Below, one piece after another: positions 23,444-35,987 of a DNA stretch of 64,000 nucleotides. Positions within the stretch are counted from its first letter, which is position 1. Each line of letters opens with the position of its first letter. The stretch is taken from NCBI GenBank assembly GCA_946406115.1, contig OX291544.1:25995521-26059520 (forward strand), in the 5' to 3' direction. The stretch comes from Apoda limacodes. Its lineage: Eukaryota; Arthropoda; Insecta; Lepidoptera; Limacodidae. The translations under genes were made by a program, and so were the position numbers. The notes under the pieces are model-generated. The model was not told where the DNA came from. It worked only from the letters and a program-made list of their open reading frames with translations, and made no database searches.

Positions 23444-24083
23444 GGATCTTTGGTTGAGTAGCAGGTAGGTATGTGTGGCTACAATATTGGTTATTAAGAG
23501 TTTCAGTTCACTGAATTACTTCTGTAATTTGGTGCTCGTTGACCTCTTCTGGTACAGTTAAACAGGAAATGTCTTTTGTAACTATTTGAGGGTAAAGTTT
23601 AGTTAATGAAACATTTCGGTGGATAGTTAAAGCGTATATAGGGTTATATTACTGTCGGTATTTCAATAATTTAATAGAATTTATTGAAATTCCATATTGT
23701 GTACTTACACTATCGAATATCTGATGACTTTCTGCAATTTTACCGAATTTAAAAGACACTTTTCGATAGCTTACCTCCAGCCTCGAGATAACTGAAGGTA
23801 CTTTCAAAACGTAAAAACCTTGAAATAATTAGCACCAGCAGGTCACTACCCCGCGGGACACTAATCCTTTACGTAACAACAGAGCAATAGGGAGATCTAA
23901 GTTTTAGTACATAGATAGGTCGAGGGATGTAGATCGACAAAGAACACTGTATGTCCCTATCGGCAGTTTCCTTGGACTTGAGAACAGCCCACTTTTCTTT
24001 CGCATCGCAATTTTTTTTTTGCGTGATACAAAATATTTTTTATCCCAGTTCTTCAATTTGGTTTTTTTATTTTATTTTTTATT
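23444..24083. other. No recognisable gene
   Basis: AT-rich sequence without supported ORF, RNA or repeat family. Confidence 0.45.
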
Positions 24084-24558
24084 ACCACTAAGGTGGCAAA
24101 CAAGCACACGATCCGCCTGTTGGTAAACGGCGGTCACCGTGGCCTATGGACGCTTATAACACCGGGGGTATCAGTCGCGCGTTGCCGACCCTTCCGAAAT
24201 CCAATAACTTCTTTCTCGCAGAACCCCATACTGTAGTCCTTAGAGAAAACCTTGGCATTGAGCTCATACCACAACCCCAGTGTTCGCGGGAGAAAGTTCG
24301 CTGAAACCGCACTGTATGCGACCATTTCGGTTCTAAAGTATGAGAATTAATTCCCTGCCGATGGCGAGCGGTGCGATGGTAGAAAGTAGCCGTGGGCATC
24401 ATTTCGAACAATTCCTCAGAACAAATCCCATTTTACAAGCGGCAGAACACACACAGGGAGGCAAAGTCTCTCCTCAGACTGAAGGATTCGATACGGCAAG
24501 GGAGTTTGGGATCCGAGTCAAGAGGGCCAAGCTGGTCCCAGAGATGGCAGCAGCACTC
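24084..24558 (-). mobile_element. LINE 3' fragment (35-38 kb family), minus strand
   Basis: Read on the minus strand it covers the last part of the RT frame (words EMMPTATFYHRT, LGLWYELNAKVF, KEVIGFRKGRQRA) and the 3' UTR with GGTCACCGTGGCC and CACCTTAGTGGTAA. It aligns with 46000-46411 in reverse. The left end at about 24084 carries an A/T-rich tail. There is an internal gap relative to the 45-kb copy (AACTCGGATCC region), and its right end is cut at about 24558. Confidence 0.88.
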
Positions 24559-24615
24559 CATATGGGTTCGGACAAAGCCCTGGAAATGGGCTTGTATATA
24601 ATGAAGATATTCATA

Positions 24616-24840
24616 TATAAATATTATAAATGCGAAAGTAATTCTGTCTGTCTGTCTGTCTGTTACCTCTTTACACTTACTGCTGTAGCGATTAAGATGT
24701 AATTTGGCACAGAGATAGATTGAGTCCCAGGGAAAGACATTAAACTACTTAAAAACGTCAAGTGTAAGTCAGTTTTTTGCCGTTAACATCCTACACCGAT
24801 AGCCGAATTTAGGGCGCGTGAAACCGCGGGCAAAAGCTAG
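24616..24840 (+). mobile_element. Lepidopteran Helitron-type non-autonomous element
   Basis: It starts with AAATATTATAAATGCGAAAG, followed by (TCTG)n, TGTTACCTCTTTACAC, a GAGATAGATTGAGTCCC block, and ends with GGGCGCGTGAAACCGCGGGC and AAAAGCTAG just before T. The GC-rich hairpin before a CTAG 3' terminus and the lack of inverted termini are Helitron hallmarks. It encodes nothing. Confidence 0.8.
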
Positions 24841-24904
24841 TAGTTTATATCTACAAAACTACATATTATTGTGGTCCTTATGGGCTGCAATTTAGAATTG
24901 AGTC

Positions 24905-25179
24905 ACCCGCACTATGCTAAAATAAATTAAAATGTCGCTGTCTGTTTTTTTGTTACTCAATCACGCCGCAAAGAAACAATTGACCTGATATTTATCCCGG
25001 AAAATTCAAAAGTCCCTCGGGGATAACTATAACTAAATTCCATTTAAACGAACTATAGCTATAGTACTTTAGCATAAACACCGTAAGTTGTCGTCTAGTT
25101 GTCGTAGAAATCCCAATAACGATACGACACGACGCCAATTACTAAATTTAGGACGGGCGGAGTCGCTGGCAAAAGCTAG
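24905..25179 (+). mobile_element. Helitron-type element, second copy in tandem
   Basis: It ends GGACGGGCGGAGTCGCTGGC then AAAAGCTAG, as in the copy just upstream. The interior (TCACGCCGCAAAG, CCCTCGGGGATAACTATAAC) is a different subfamily. Its 5' end is indistinct near 24905. Confidence 0.7.
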
Positions 25180-26096
25180 TAGCATCCATATTAATCACAA
25201 TGTTTTTTTTTACATGTTATCATCAGAAAAGTCACTGAAACTAAAGTTTTGTTAATGATGTAATACTGATTAGCGATTATAACAAACAATCCTATTTTCT
25301 AACCTATTAATAATTTAGTAAGATATACGAAATCGAAGCTTAACCTTTAGTATTTTAAACAAGAGATAAGAAGATTTAGCATATTCTGTATTCATGGAGC
25401 TGTTTATATTCTGAAGTTAAGATTGATTTGTAGCCATTATTATTCTAAACTACCCTTCTTGTGTTTAATCTGGGTTCGTAATGTTTGCAATAATTTGATA
25501 TATTCAGACATACCGAGAAAGATTTGGAAATCATATAAGGTAGGCAAGTTAAGAACCTCTTCATTTTGTGTGTTTATTTCCTCGTTATTACCACCATTTT
25601 AATTTCCCGAAGGGGTAACTAGTGTCTGGAAACACACTCTTGTCATAATAAGGGAGAGAGCCGACTACTTCCCGCGTGACAGGTTACCTTTGAGCCCAGT
25701 ATCGCAACACTGCTTCTGATAGCAGGTTATCAAGATGAATGATTTAGGCTTCATTCACGTATACTAATGTCTTATAAGTCATTATTTACAAGTTTTATAG
25801 TAATAAGCGGTAAATTGAAAGAGCAGAGACAGAATAATGTATCCCTCTGCCATTTTATACAAACAAGATACAAGTTATACCTATATCAGAAACTAGGCAA
25901 AAAAAAAAATTAAGAGCGAAAGCGACATGTTTTGTTCCATAACTTTCGTAGCGTTTTGTACGGCGTTCGAAATCATTGGTGGTATGAGATCGATGGTCTT
26001 AGGTGACGGTGTAGAAATATATATTATATAATATTAAATAACTAATATTAAATAAAATGCACAATTGTGTCAAAGACGCTTACGATACCCCACTTT
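25180..26096. other. Intergenic, one weak repeat fragment
   Basis: At 25595-25690 the words TTAATTTCCCGAAGGGGTAAC and CCCGCGTGACAGGTTACC resemble an interspersed lepidopteran repeat (recognised weakly). No gene is seen. Confidence 0.4.
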
Positions 26097-26600
26097 ACTA
26101 ATAATATTATAAATGTGTATGTTTGGATATTTGTTACTCAATCACGCTTCAAACACTGAACGAATAGGGATACAACTTGGCACACATAGAGGTTAATTCA
26201 AATTCAAATCAAACTTTATTCAAGTAGCTTTCTTAGAACACTTTTGAATCGTCAATACAATGTTAATTTCTGCCAAAAAGAGCTGGCAAGAAGTTCCATT
26301 TAAAGTAGTAATACAATACTTTAATAACTAGCTAAAGAGTATACAATATCTACCGAAACACTTATTAGGTAATAAAAATAAGTAAGTAAGCTACTAAAAA
26401 CAAAGTCAAACATGTCAATTTTTTTTATGTAGCATAGGGGGCGCACCATATGAAGCAAATATCGTTAATCGAGTTAAGGAATTAAGATATTTAAGAGAAT
26501 TCCGATATTTAATAGTACTAGTGGCATTAGCGCCATCATAATTATATTTTTGCACAATCATATGTACATACATATATTTACATATACTTAAAATTATCCA
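26097..26600. mobile_element. Helitron 5' fragment interrupted by a minus-strand LINE tail
   Basis: CTAATAATATTATAAATGTG to TTGGCACACATAGAGGTTAA (26097-26194, plus) is a Helitron 5' part. At 26195 it is broken by AAATTCAAATCAAACTTTATT, the reversed (TTTGAATT) tail of a LINE 3' end that runs to about 26465 (minus). That LINE end, with GTTAATTTCTGCC and AAGAGCTGGCAAGAAG, is closely matched by 55222-55530. Confidence 0.75.
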
Positions 26601-26615
26601 TACTATCCATGAATA

Positions 26616-27219
26616 TAATATAATAATAAATATTATAAATTGGAAAGTAAATCTGTCTGTTACCTTTTCACGGTGAAACCATTGTACCGATCAAGATGAA
26701 ATTTGGCATGCAGATAGTGTTGAGTCCCGGAAAAGGATATAAGCTACTTCAAAACGTCAAGTAATATTCGTTTAGTAATTAAGGGGTTGCCTTTAAAATC
26801 CTGCACCGATGACCGAATACTAAGAATACAAAGAAGTTTGCAAGAGCAGACCAGCCTCCACATCGGCAACTGTTCACAAGTATGACACATGAATCAGCCA
26901 TCGCTTCGCTCAACCATGTTTTAGGGAACGTAACGACCCGACGCACATGCCACCACCGCAGAGACTTTGAGAGAGCATGACATACTCAAGCAACTCCAAT
27001 AAAACTTCGATTGTATTGTTACGTCCTGGAATAGAACATAGGTCGCTTTTTACCCAAAAAATTTAAATGTTCCGGCGGCAATAACTATAACCGAACTTTA
27101 GTTACAGATAACTTCATTGGTAGTAAACTTCATTAGTATAATTAAGCAGTTAATTAAGGAGTCCGACGCTGATAAGAATAACCGAATTAAGGTCGGACGG
27201 AGCCGCTAGCGAAGTCTAG
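26616..27219 (+). mobile_element. Helitron-type element carrying an inserted fragment
   Basis: It begins AATAAATATTATAAATTGG, contains GATGAAATTTGGCATGCAG and GAGTCCCGG, and ends GGTCGGACGGAGCCGCTAGC then GAAGTCTAG. At about 26825-27030 the continuity is broken by unrelated GC-richer sequence that includes the reversed GCAAGAGCAGACCAGCCTCC word of the LINE end at 23 kb, so a second element is nested within it. Confidence 0.7.
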
Positions 27220-27835
27220 TAGTTAATAATTTTGACTATATCATTCATGAAATAAAAAAATCTCCAATATTTGTGCCGAACAACGCGAATTCGTCTTTAA
27301 TAAACGTAATAAAAGTTCATTCCGTTACATCGTACCGGTAGTTAATTATTTTTTAGGATTATTTAATTACCTTTATAATTTAAGTAAAAAAATAGCTTGC
27401 TTTGCTTAATAAAGCAATTGCCTTCAAAGAATTTATTATAATATTGCTACTTTTTACTATTTTTAAGAAATTCCTTTTTATGTTAAAAAATCTAATTTCA
27501 AAAATTAATGATTTTGAAATATTCATTTAGTTTTCTTTTTCCCATAAGAACACGTAGTAAAAACAAAAAAAATATTTAAAATGAATTACTAAGAAATTAA
27601 TAGTAATTAGTATGCTATAGAGATAAAAGCAAGAGCTATACATGTGAAATCTCTGTGTAACCTACTTAAAAGTGAGGTCACTCTAGATGCTCAATTTAAA
27701 TTCCGCTGTAAAGAGGAATTGGCCTATTGCACCCATTTTTGGCTGAGCGATGCCTACAAAATTTGATTGACTTAATTTTTTTTTTAATTTTACGATGATA
27801 GTAAATAATTAATATACAAATGAATAACAATAAAT
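27220..27835. other. No recognisable gene
   Basis: Very AT-rich sequence with short A/T runs and no supported feature. Confidence 0.45.
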
Positions 27836-28062
27836 GCAAATGGTTCCAAAGTAAGCAAAGCTTGTGTTATGGTTACTAGACCACGGATAAAAATACATAC
27901 ATATTGCTTTTTTTTGCAAATACATACATATCATACATAAATACACCCAGACTCAAGGCAAACACAAATGTTTATCACATAAATACATAAATATATTGTC
28001 TAGTGCGGGAATCGACCCCACACCCTCTGCACAGCAGCCCGACACAATACTCGGCTCGGGAG
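27836..28062 (-). mobile_element. tRNA-derived SINE (family S1), copy 2
   Basis: On the minus strand it runs from a CCGAGTATTGTGTCGGGCTG head through a diverged B box (GGGGTCGATTCCCGC) to TTTGCCTTGAGTCTGG and TTTGGAACCA. It shares the body with the other three copies. It lies 320 bp from copy 3 in opposite orientation. Confidence 0.8.
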
Positions 28063-28379
28063 TCGATTTTGTCCCTGGTCTTACATTAACCACTTACTTC
28101 TCTTAATTTAATATAAAGCCATCTAAATCCAGATACACTGCTTCAGACGCAGTGTTGCGGCTCACCACCTTTCACGCAGTAAAGTAGATAGTAAAAAGAG
28201 GCTGTTACAGTGAATGAGCATGCAGTGCGTACCCCTTTCAGGGGATAAGAACGGTGACGTTATACATAAGACATACATGTAAGCGTAAGCTTCCTTAATG
28301 AGTTTCAGAACTGTTCCTATAGACAATCAGCCATACTCTTTTGGGTTTGGACAAATGGATAACACCCAAATATAAGCTG

Positions 28380-28645
28380 AGTCGGCTCTGTGCTTTGTGT
28401 GTTACCTGATTGCAGAATTAAGGGGCGTGAGATTACTGACCACAAGACAAATATTTATGTGATGAACTTTTGTGTTTGTCTTGAGACTGGGTTTTTCTTT
28501 GTATATGTATGTATTTACAAAGAAAGTAAAAATATGTATCTGGTTTTAAAAGTACAATCTATGCTTAGTTTTGGACCAGATGGCGCTGTGTGTAATGTCC
28601 AAAAATATTTATATATTTATAAAAATAAACATCATTATTTACGTT
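28380..28645 (+). mobile_element. tRNA-derived SINE (family S1), copy 3
   Basis: The head has a degenerate promoter (GTGTTACCTGATTGCAG, GGGGCGTGAG). The body words TGTGTTTGTCTTGAGACTGG, ATGTATGTATTTACAAAG and GGACCAGATGGCGCTG match the other copies. The 88-codon ORF across it is the SINE body and not a gene. Confidence 0.8.
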
Positions 28646-31625
28646 TTTGCTACTGAACCCATGATAACTATATAAAATATATATACATATAAAAATAAAA
28701 GGTAACATCTGTTTTAAGGTGGTAGATCCGCTGTTTAAGTTCAATTTTTATCATTATCTCAGCGTCGACGAAGATAATTTTATGGTAATCAAGATGAGCG
28801 GTGATTATAATTCTAAATTTTTGCATATTGTTAGCTCATTTTTAGGGTTCTGCACCTAAAGCGTGACAACGGAATTTTATTGCCAATTGAATTAAATGAT
28901 CAAATAATTTTGATAATTGAATGCAAAATATTGTAACCAAACAACAACCCCGTTGTTATTACAATAGTCAGAATAGCAAATAATCATAGCGGTAGTAATT
29001 TGTTATGATTTAGATAATTGACTAATTATCACAAGCAAAAATAATAGTACATTGTGTATTAAGGGTGGTTAGGAGAAAATTACGAAAGAGAGGCTATTAA
29101 GAAGCCTAAGGACGAAGGCTTTGATGACTCGAGTTTGTAATTTTCGTATAACAGGAAACAACACCACCGCCAGATAGCGCTACATATCTAAAAAGTTAAT
29201 GAATTAAAGAAGATTGTAGTGTGCGCGTAGTCAATATTGTGAACATAAAGCTTTTATTTACTTAATAGAATAGGCGCTTCATTACCGCCCGTGAGTTTAA
29301 TAAACGTGTGTTTTGCTTTGAGAAAAGTAAATTTGCAAAGAAAAAGCCCGTGGGAGTAATTAAGGTCTTATGACCCGCTTTACCTCACGTAATGACACTG
29401 TTTATGTGTAAGTGTGATGACAAACATTGTGTCTAAATTGTTTATGAAAAACTTTGAATAATAGCAATTATATTTCTACTTTTTAAAATAAAGTAAGTCG
29501 TCAATTTGGATTTATTCTTGCACTAACATTCTGTAGATATAATCATTATTAATTTTAAAATTGAAAAACGATTTGGCAGTCGCGATAATGGCGGTCGCGT
29601 CCAGTAAATTTATTTACAAAGAAAAGAGGTTTAATGGGTGTTTTACGCTAACAATGTGATTGAATTACCGCAATATTGTAAAATAACACCCTTTAATCAC
29701 AGTCTCTCATAAAAATATGAAAATTACTCACTTCCGGCCATCAATAAGCTTATTGCGTACGTAATAAAAATTTTATACATGTATAGTTATCTATTGCATA
29801 GAAGGTTATGTGAATATTCCTTTTCATCTAAAGACAAGGCATTGGTGGAGTAAAGAAGAGACAGAAATAGAAAAATAACTTTTGTTGCTCAAGTTACATT
29901 TGTGTGTTAGCTATTATATAGCTAAGGCGCAGATTTGCAACTTTTCAGATACTTTGAGGATTACATACATACATAGAAAATAATTGACAGAGCGAACGCG
30001 AAGGGTCTACGTTTTAGCTTGGTCAAAAATGCTTTCGTATGTCTGTCCGGATGTTCTACTCTACAGGTCGCATTTCTCAATTGATCTCGTGAAATTTTGA
30101 GAGCAGGTTTGATAATTATATGGACTTTTTTGTTAATTCTTTTTTTTTGGATTTTTTTCAAAATGGCGGAGAAATGGGTGTTTAAAACGTAAAAATAATC
30201 ATATTTCAGCCATTTCAAAAACGTTCAAAAATGTTACAAACCTTTTTGGTACCCTTATTAAGACGCACCTTTGTCATTCGATAGACTTCAAGGGCTCAGG
30301 GGTGTAAGGGGTAGTAAATAATGAAAAAAAAACTACAGAAATAATTTGCACTTTATCAGTTTAACACACATCAGAAACATAAACAATGTAGGTAAGCCCT
30401 TATCTGGTTTGTATCATTGCTTATGTAATTGAAGTATAAAAGTATAACTATAACTGCAGACCCTATCAACGAGGAACATTTTACGTATAATCTGTAACGC
30501 TATGTGACAGGTGGCACGTGAGAGGTATGAGGCTAGCTCTAAGGCAAGAGTTAAGTTCATACATGAAACCACGTAGTTATTCATACTGTGCCTAAGTGCA
30601 GCTTTTATTATGACAACACTGCAACTTAGATTGAACATGTGTTGCAAAAATTCATTTCTGTAGGTGTTGCAAATTTAACTAGGAAGTGACACTTCTGTAC
30701 GCTACTACTACCATCTACTCTGTGCCCTTTTTACGCATGGCAACAAAGCCATTATTCATAATATCACTACGCACATTGCCCACGCCTACGCATCATTCAT
30801 GCAGACACTCTTGAGTTATTATTTAAAATGATATTACAATATTAGAGTCCAGGATGGATTTTTCCGCAAAAAGTTGCGTAGTAGTTATTTTCCTTTTGTG
30901 AAAGCGAGATTGATTGAGGCGAACTGTAAGCTACGTAATTGTCTCTAGGCTCTTCGTGTATTATTTTATTTATCATTCTTTTATGGATTCCTCTGTTATT
31001 TTGCACAAGCTGAAGACTTTTACAGGGCCTGTCTCAATTTTCAATTCTAGAAAGTTGTTCATACTTTTATAATTGAATAATTTTTGATTATTTTATTTTT
31101 TACATTATTTTGAAACAAAAATAGCTAGAAATAGGAAATAAAAAGTTAAAATTAGTTATTATTTTTTTTTCTTTAAAATAAAATTATGCGAAGTATATTT
31201 TAGCTTTTACCAATTCCTAGACAAGTGAAAAAATGTTCAAAGTTATTCAGAATTAAGAAGCTTATTTCCGAGACTTGGTTCGCGTGGGCTTTTGAAAAAC
31301 AAGCATGCTTTTAACTGTTTGATCTATTATTTTTCATATTAATTTCCAATGCCTATTTTGCCCTCAAAGGGATGATTTTTCAAAAATGGTGAACACCACA
31401 ATCTTAATTTTAAACTTAAAGGCCAAGTCCCAATTTTTACGCGTTTAACTTCAAAAATGATAGATTTCCATACAAAATTTTAACTTCCATTTTACCCCCT
31501 TCGTGGATGCATTTTGCAAAAATTTTTATCAATGCTCGCCTACATAGCAGGAACCTCTGCTCTAGACCCTGTCGTTGCGGCTGTTCGTTGATATATCAGT
31601 GAGTCAGTCAGTTTATTCTTTTATG
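28646..31625. other. Gene-free stretch with eroded repeats
   Basis: At 28838-28862 TTTTTAGGGTTCTGCACC is a fragment of the repeat at 63.2 kb. At 29694-29766 TCACAGTCTCT and GAAAATTACTCACTTCC are shared with 50563-50635. At about 30020-30190 GTCGCATTTCTCAATTGATC, GAAATTTTGAGAGCAGG and CAAAATGGCGGAG look like an interspersed repeat (family not named). No gene is recognised; minus ORFs at 29961-30218 and 30414-30647 lack motifs. Confidence 0.45.
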
Positions 31626-31627
31626 TT

Positions 31628-32415
31628 ATATAGATGTATAGTCTTGCGCAGACATTACTTCATCCCATTCTCGATTACGCTGCCGCCAGCTACTTCCTCA
31701 CTGTGGACCAATTAAATTAATTTAAGCGTCTACAGAATCTATGTATACCTTTCATATTTTGACTTTGCAAATATGACCGTGTTTCCTACTTTCGCCAAGA
31801 GCTCAAGTGGCCTCCGGAATATACATGTTCTTACACTTCTGTACAGCATTATGTTCAATCCGTCAGCACCTGTATCAAAGACCATTTCCAATTTATAGGC
31901 TGTTATAATTCCAACCTTCGTCCCTCCACTCATCTCCTTTTAAAAACACCTGGTCATTCTACTAAATTTTGCAACAATTCTTTTACTGTAAAGCTATTAG
32001 AATTCACTGCCACTTTGGAATTCACTGCCTTTATTAATTAAAAAACCCCAATCTCTTAATACTTTCACGCCTTGTAAAATCACATTTCACTAACAGTATC
32101 ATAGCATGTATATTTATTTATTTGTATTATAGATATTTATGTATAACTTATATGTATTGATATTGTATGTAGATATTATTGAAAAACATATTTAGGTGTA
32201 GTTTAAGATATTTCTTTACTCGTAAATATTACATCTTTATTTTGGTTAACCTACCTCTGATTATTTTTGTTATTATCCTACCCTAACGTTGTCTGGCAGA
32301 AACTGTCTTTTAAGCGATAAGACCGCCTAATTGTATACTTTTGTCAACTTTTATTATCTTTATGTAAATGAAAACATGTTGGTGTTCAATAAAGTAGTTA
32401 CCTATCTTTCTACAG
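31628..32415 (+). mobile_element. 5'-truncated LINE 3' end with RT C-terminus
   Basis: One frame gives LHPILDYAAASYF, FKRLQNLCIPFIF and YFRQELKWPPE, then after shifts FNPSAPVSKTISNL-like sequence and a SLPLLIN-like C-terminal end. This matches the post-RT C-terminal region of LINE ORF2 proteins (FRxxLKWLP motif). The 3' UTR ends with AAGCGATAAGACCGCC, AATAAAGTA and a TATCTTTCTA tail of the TCTA type. Stops within the frame show decay. The clade is not assigned. Confidence 0.8.
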
Positions 32416-34678
32416 TGGTATACCTTAGTTATTCTATGTTAAGAACTGCGGTATTGTTGCTTGATCACGTAATTGCTACACAAAAGGATCTTAATAGAAT
32501 AAGATTGTCAAACCGCGAGCAGTTGCGACACGGCAATGTTGGGTCAAGTTCATGAGTTGATTTTAAGTTAAAATTGTAATACAGACAAACAGGACCCGAA
32601 AAAAATTAGATTTATAATGCCAAGAAATGTGTGAAACTATATTTAGTACAATTATTTATCTAGTTTATGATGAATTTGAGTTCATAAGTTTAAAGCCTAT
32701 AAGTGACAAATTGACAAACATTTTGATTTCTTATAAAGATTCCGAAGATAGAAAACAAAAAAAGTAAGTTAATTCAAAGAATATTCTAACAATTAAATAG
32801 GATAACGAAAAAAGGGATTGAGGGCGTGCTGGGGTTATTCTTAGTGCAGAAGAATTTGGTAGCGTTATTACAATTTAGTGTTGTAATATTTGACAAGTTT
32901 ATCCAATTATGTTAAAAAGTTATCTTAGTTGATGCATTGCTATTCTGGTTTTTTTTTAGATTATTCCTATTATCGGAGTATAGTTGTACCTAAAACGTAT
33001 CAATCATTTTTCAAAGTTTTTTCAAAAAATATACTTTTAAACGGTAGGTCACTATTTTATCCATCTGTTTAAGATATTTTGGGTATTGGTGATTGGTCTC
33101 AGTAAAAAAAACATAATAAAAGTCAGACACCGTTTTTTTTTTGTATAGAATACGAAATTGGAAACGCAAACGTAAAGTTTACGCAAACTCGTTTTACTCT
33201 TAAAGGTCAACTTTACACAAGTTTTATAATGGCTTGCAACGTAGTAAATATAATGCTTTCGGGTTGCTCTTAAGACTTAATAATCCAATCCACAAGAGTG
33301 CACTACAGTGCATCTAAAAGGTTGGAACATGCAGACGATTTGCTTATTTTAATGCGACAGAAAATCGCTTTGCTATTATTTTATTATTATGTATGCAAAG
33401 CTGTGAATGTTTTATGTAGGATTCCATAAGCAAAAAGGAACTATGGAACACTTGTCTACAGTTTTGTCATGTCCCTGCAATTTATATATCAGTTCGAGGG
33501 TGATTTGGGCCATAGCCCACACGTGTTTTTTTGACATATACAGGTATGTCACGATGGTCTCATTCACTAAAAAGCCGGCAGTTTAAAAAAACAAAGTACT
33601 TAAGAAATTAAGAAAAACTTTAACTCAAGATACAAGGTGAAACCGCAAACCCTGGGCCATCTCCACTTCAATAAACACAAACAGCTTAATGATTTGAGAA
33701 CTTTTTTTGTGTGTTTGAATGGGTCACTGGATACACAGAACATATAAGTGAATGATTTAGATTCACAACAAGACCCGGTAGGCGGCGTTGCAGATGGGTT
33801 CTTGGAACAGTCTTTGATTTTAAAAAGATTTTGAGTGGGTTCTTCGATGGCTTATATTCACAATTACCTGGTACAAGATGCTGCAATTGGGTTTTAGTTT
33901 TTTTTCTAATTTATTAAAATTATTAATCGAGAATACATATCACCAAAAGCAGGCAAGCCAACATTCAAGCAGAACAACGCCTGTGAGCTCCGCTAGCATA
34001 TTATAAATGAAGAAACCGAATGACTGAATGACATACCAATTAACGCACAGCCTAAACTACTGGATATAAAAACTTGAAATTCAGAATGTGGGTTCCTTGT
34101 ACAACGCATGTCCCTACTAAAATGGTAAGGGGTAGGATAGCGGTGAGGAAAAGTTAAATCTATGAGAATTTGATGTTGCCGTTTTGGTTAAAAATTATAA
34201 ATGAAGTGTTTCATAAAATGATCCCTGTTGGTATCTAGGAAATACTTTTTAACTACGTGGATGTAGTGGCGGAAATAGCTAGTACAGACATTATAACATT
34301 ATTGAAGCAATCATTTTATTTTATAGTATATTAGCATGGCATTACTCAAGTAACGGTTAATGCACCGTTCAAGCAATAGAGAATAAGTAGGAGTCAAGCA
34401 GCCAAGAGTCACTTAATAGTCGTAATTGCGGAAGTGCCTTGCACGCTACATTTACTCATATTACTAAGCACTTATGTAGCCTAGAAGCGTTATATAATTC
34501 AATATTAAAATTCTACAGCAACTTTTCCGTTCGTAGTACACAATTCATATAAATATACAGGCCTTTACAAAAATAAAAGTATAGTAAGGTAAAACAAAAA
34601 GTATCAAAGAGATGACATCAAAATTTATATTTTTACATTACAATGAACTACAATGATTTTGTTTTTTTTTCATTTTTT
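32416..34678. other. No recognisable gene; small repeat fragments
   Basis: AAAAAGGAACTATGGAAC at 33435 and GTATGTCACGATGGTCTCATTC at 33543 resemble pieces of the repeat found at 49360-49410. From about 34000 TATTATAAATGAAGAAACCG and GCACAGCCTAAACTACTGG could begin another Helitron-like repeat, weakly supported. Confidence 0.4.
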
Positions 34679-34680
34679 TA

Positions 34681-34862
34681 AAGTGAAAACTTCTTTAGCG
34701 GCGTTGTGCACTGCTTTGTGAAAGGTAAAAAATGATAAACTCGCGCAACCTGATCGAAAATTCGTAAGACGGAAACCATAATGCCACGCCATAAAAATTC
34801 GCAAGACGGAAACGATAATGCCACGCCAGTATGGGATGAATGGCAAAATAAAAAAAATATTT
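34681..34862 (+). mobile_element. Helentron-like element, copy C (5' part)
   Basis: It starts AAGTGAAAACTTCTTTAGCG exactly as copy A. It contains an internal tandem duplication, TTCGTAAGACGGAAACC-ATAATGCCACGCC repeated as TTCGCAAGACGGAAACG-ATAATGCCACGCC 37 bp later. No 3' hairpin follows before a second head starts at 34865. Confidence 0.65.
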
Positions 34863-34864
34863 TG

Positions 34865-35131
34865 AAGTCAAAACTTCTTTAGCGGCGTTGTGCACATTTT
34901 TGTGATAGGTAAAAAATGCTTAAAAAATTGTATTTCATAACTTTGACGATTCATAAGTGTTTGTAATCCTAATTTGAATAACAAAAAATTTACTTTGACT
35001 TTGTTTAAATTGGGTTTAAAAGGAGGTTGGGGTTGGGGTTGATGAAAAGATGAAAGTGTGGATTACACATGTTAAAATGTTATATTCAGGTTGTATGTTT
35101 TCACTTCTGCCGGCACTCCCGGAGTGAACCC
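34865..35131 (+). mobile_element. Helentron-like element, copy D
   Basis: A second head (AAGTCAAAACTTCTTTAGCG) starts 184 bp after copy C. It ends with TTTTCACTTCTGCCGGCAC and the hairpin GCACTCC-C-GGAGTG (35113-35126), the same 3' end as copies A and B, while the middle is unrelated. It abuts the T-run that is the poly(A) of the minus-strand LINE. Confidence 0.65.
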
Positions 35132-35987
35132 ATTTTTTTTTTTTCCATAACACTAATGTGGCAAACAAGCACACGGTCCGCCTGATGGTAAGCGGTCACC
35201 GTAGCCTATGGACGCTTGTAACACCAGGGGTATATCATTCGCGCGTTGTCGACCCTTCAAAAATCCAATAACTTCTTTCTTAAAGAACCCCATTCTTAGA
35301 GAAAACCTTGGCAGCTCATTCCACAACCCAAGCGTCCGCGGGAGAAAGTTTCTCTGAAACCGCACTGTACGCCATTACCATTACGGTTCCAAATTGTGAG
35401 AATGAATTCCCTGCAGATGTTGAGCATTGCGATGGTAGAAAGTAGCCGTGGGCATCATTTCAGAAAATTCCTCAGAACTCATCCCATTGTACAAGCGGTA
35501 GAACACTCACAGGGAGGCAAAATCTTTCCTTAGACTTAAGGGTTCGATTCGGCAAGTGAGTTTGGGATCGTCAACAATTCTCACAGCCCGACGTTGAATC
35601 GAATTAAAAGGGCCAAGCTGGTATCCGGGTGAACCTGCCCAGAGATGGCAGCAGTACTCTATATGGGGCCAAATTTGCGACTTGTAAAGCAGTAACCTCT
35701 GCCCCGACGTGAAGTACGGCTACGCTCTGTTGAGTACATCTAGTTTTTTGGACGCCAGCTTTACCTTGTCTTGCAAATGATTTTGGAACTGAACATCACT
35801 GGAGATGTCAACACCAAGGATCTCAGTGCTCTTGGAGATGAAGATGAGAATGTTCTGGAATTTTGACTCTGACTACAGTGAATGGGGATTTCTTAGCGGT
35901 GAACGCGCATACTTGTGTCTTTGTTGCGTTAAATTGGACCAAGTTTACCCGTCCCTACACAGAGACCATGGACAGTGTGGTCTCGAT

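Noticed and set aside
24340..24702. 120-codon ORF as a host gene
   Set aside because: It is antisense to a LINE 3' fragment and runs into a Helitron.
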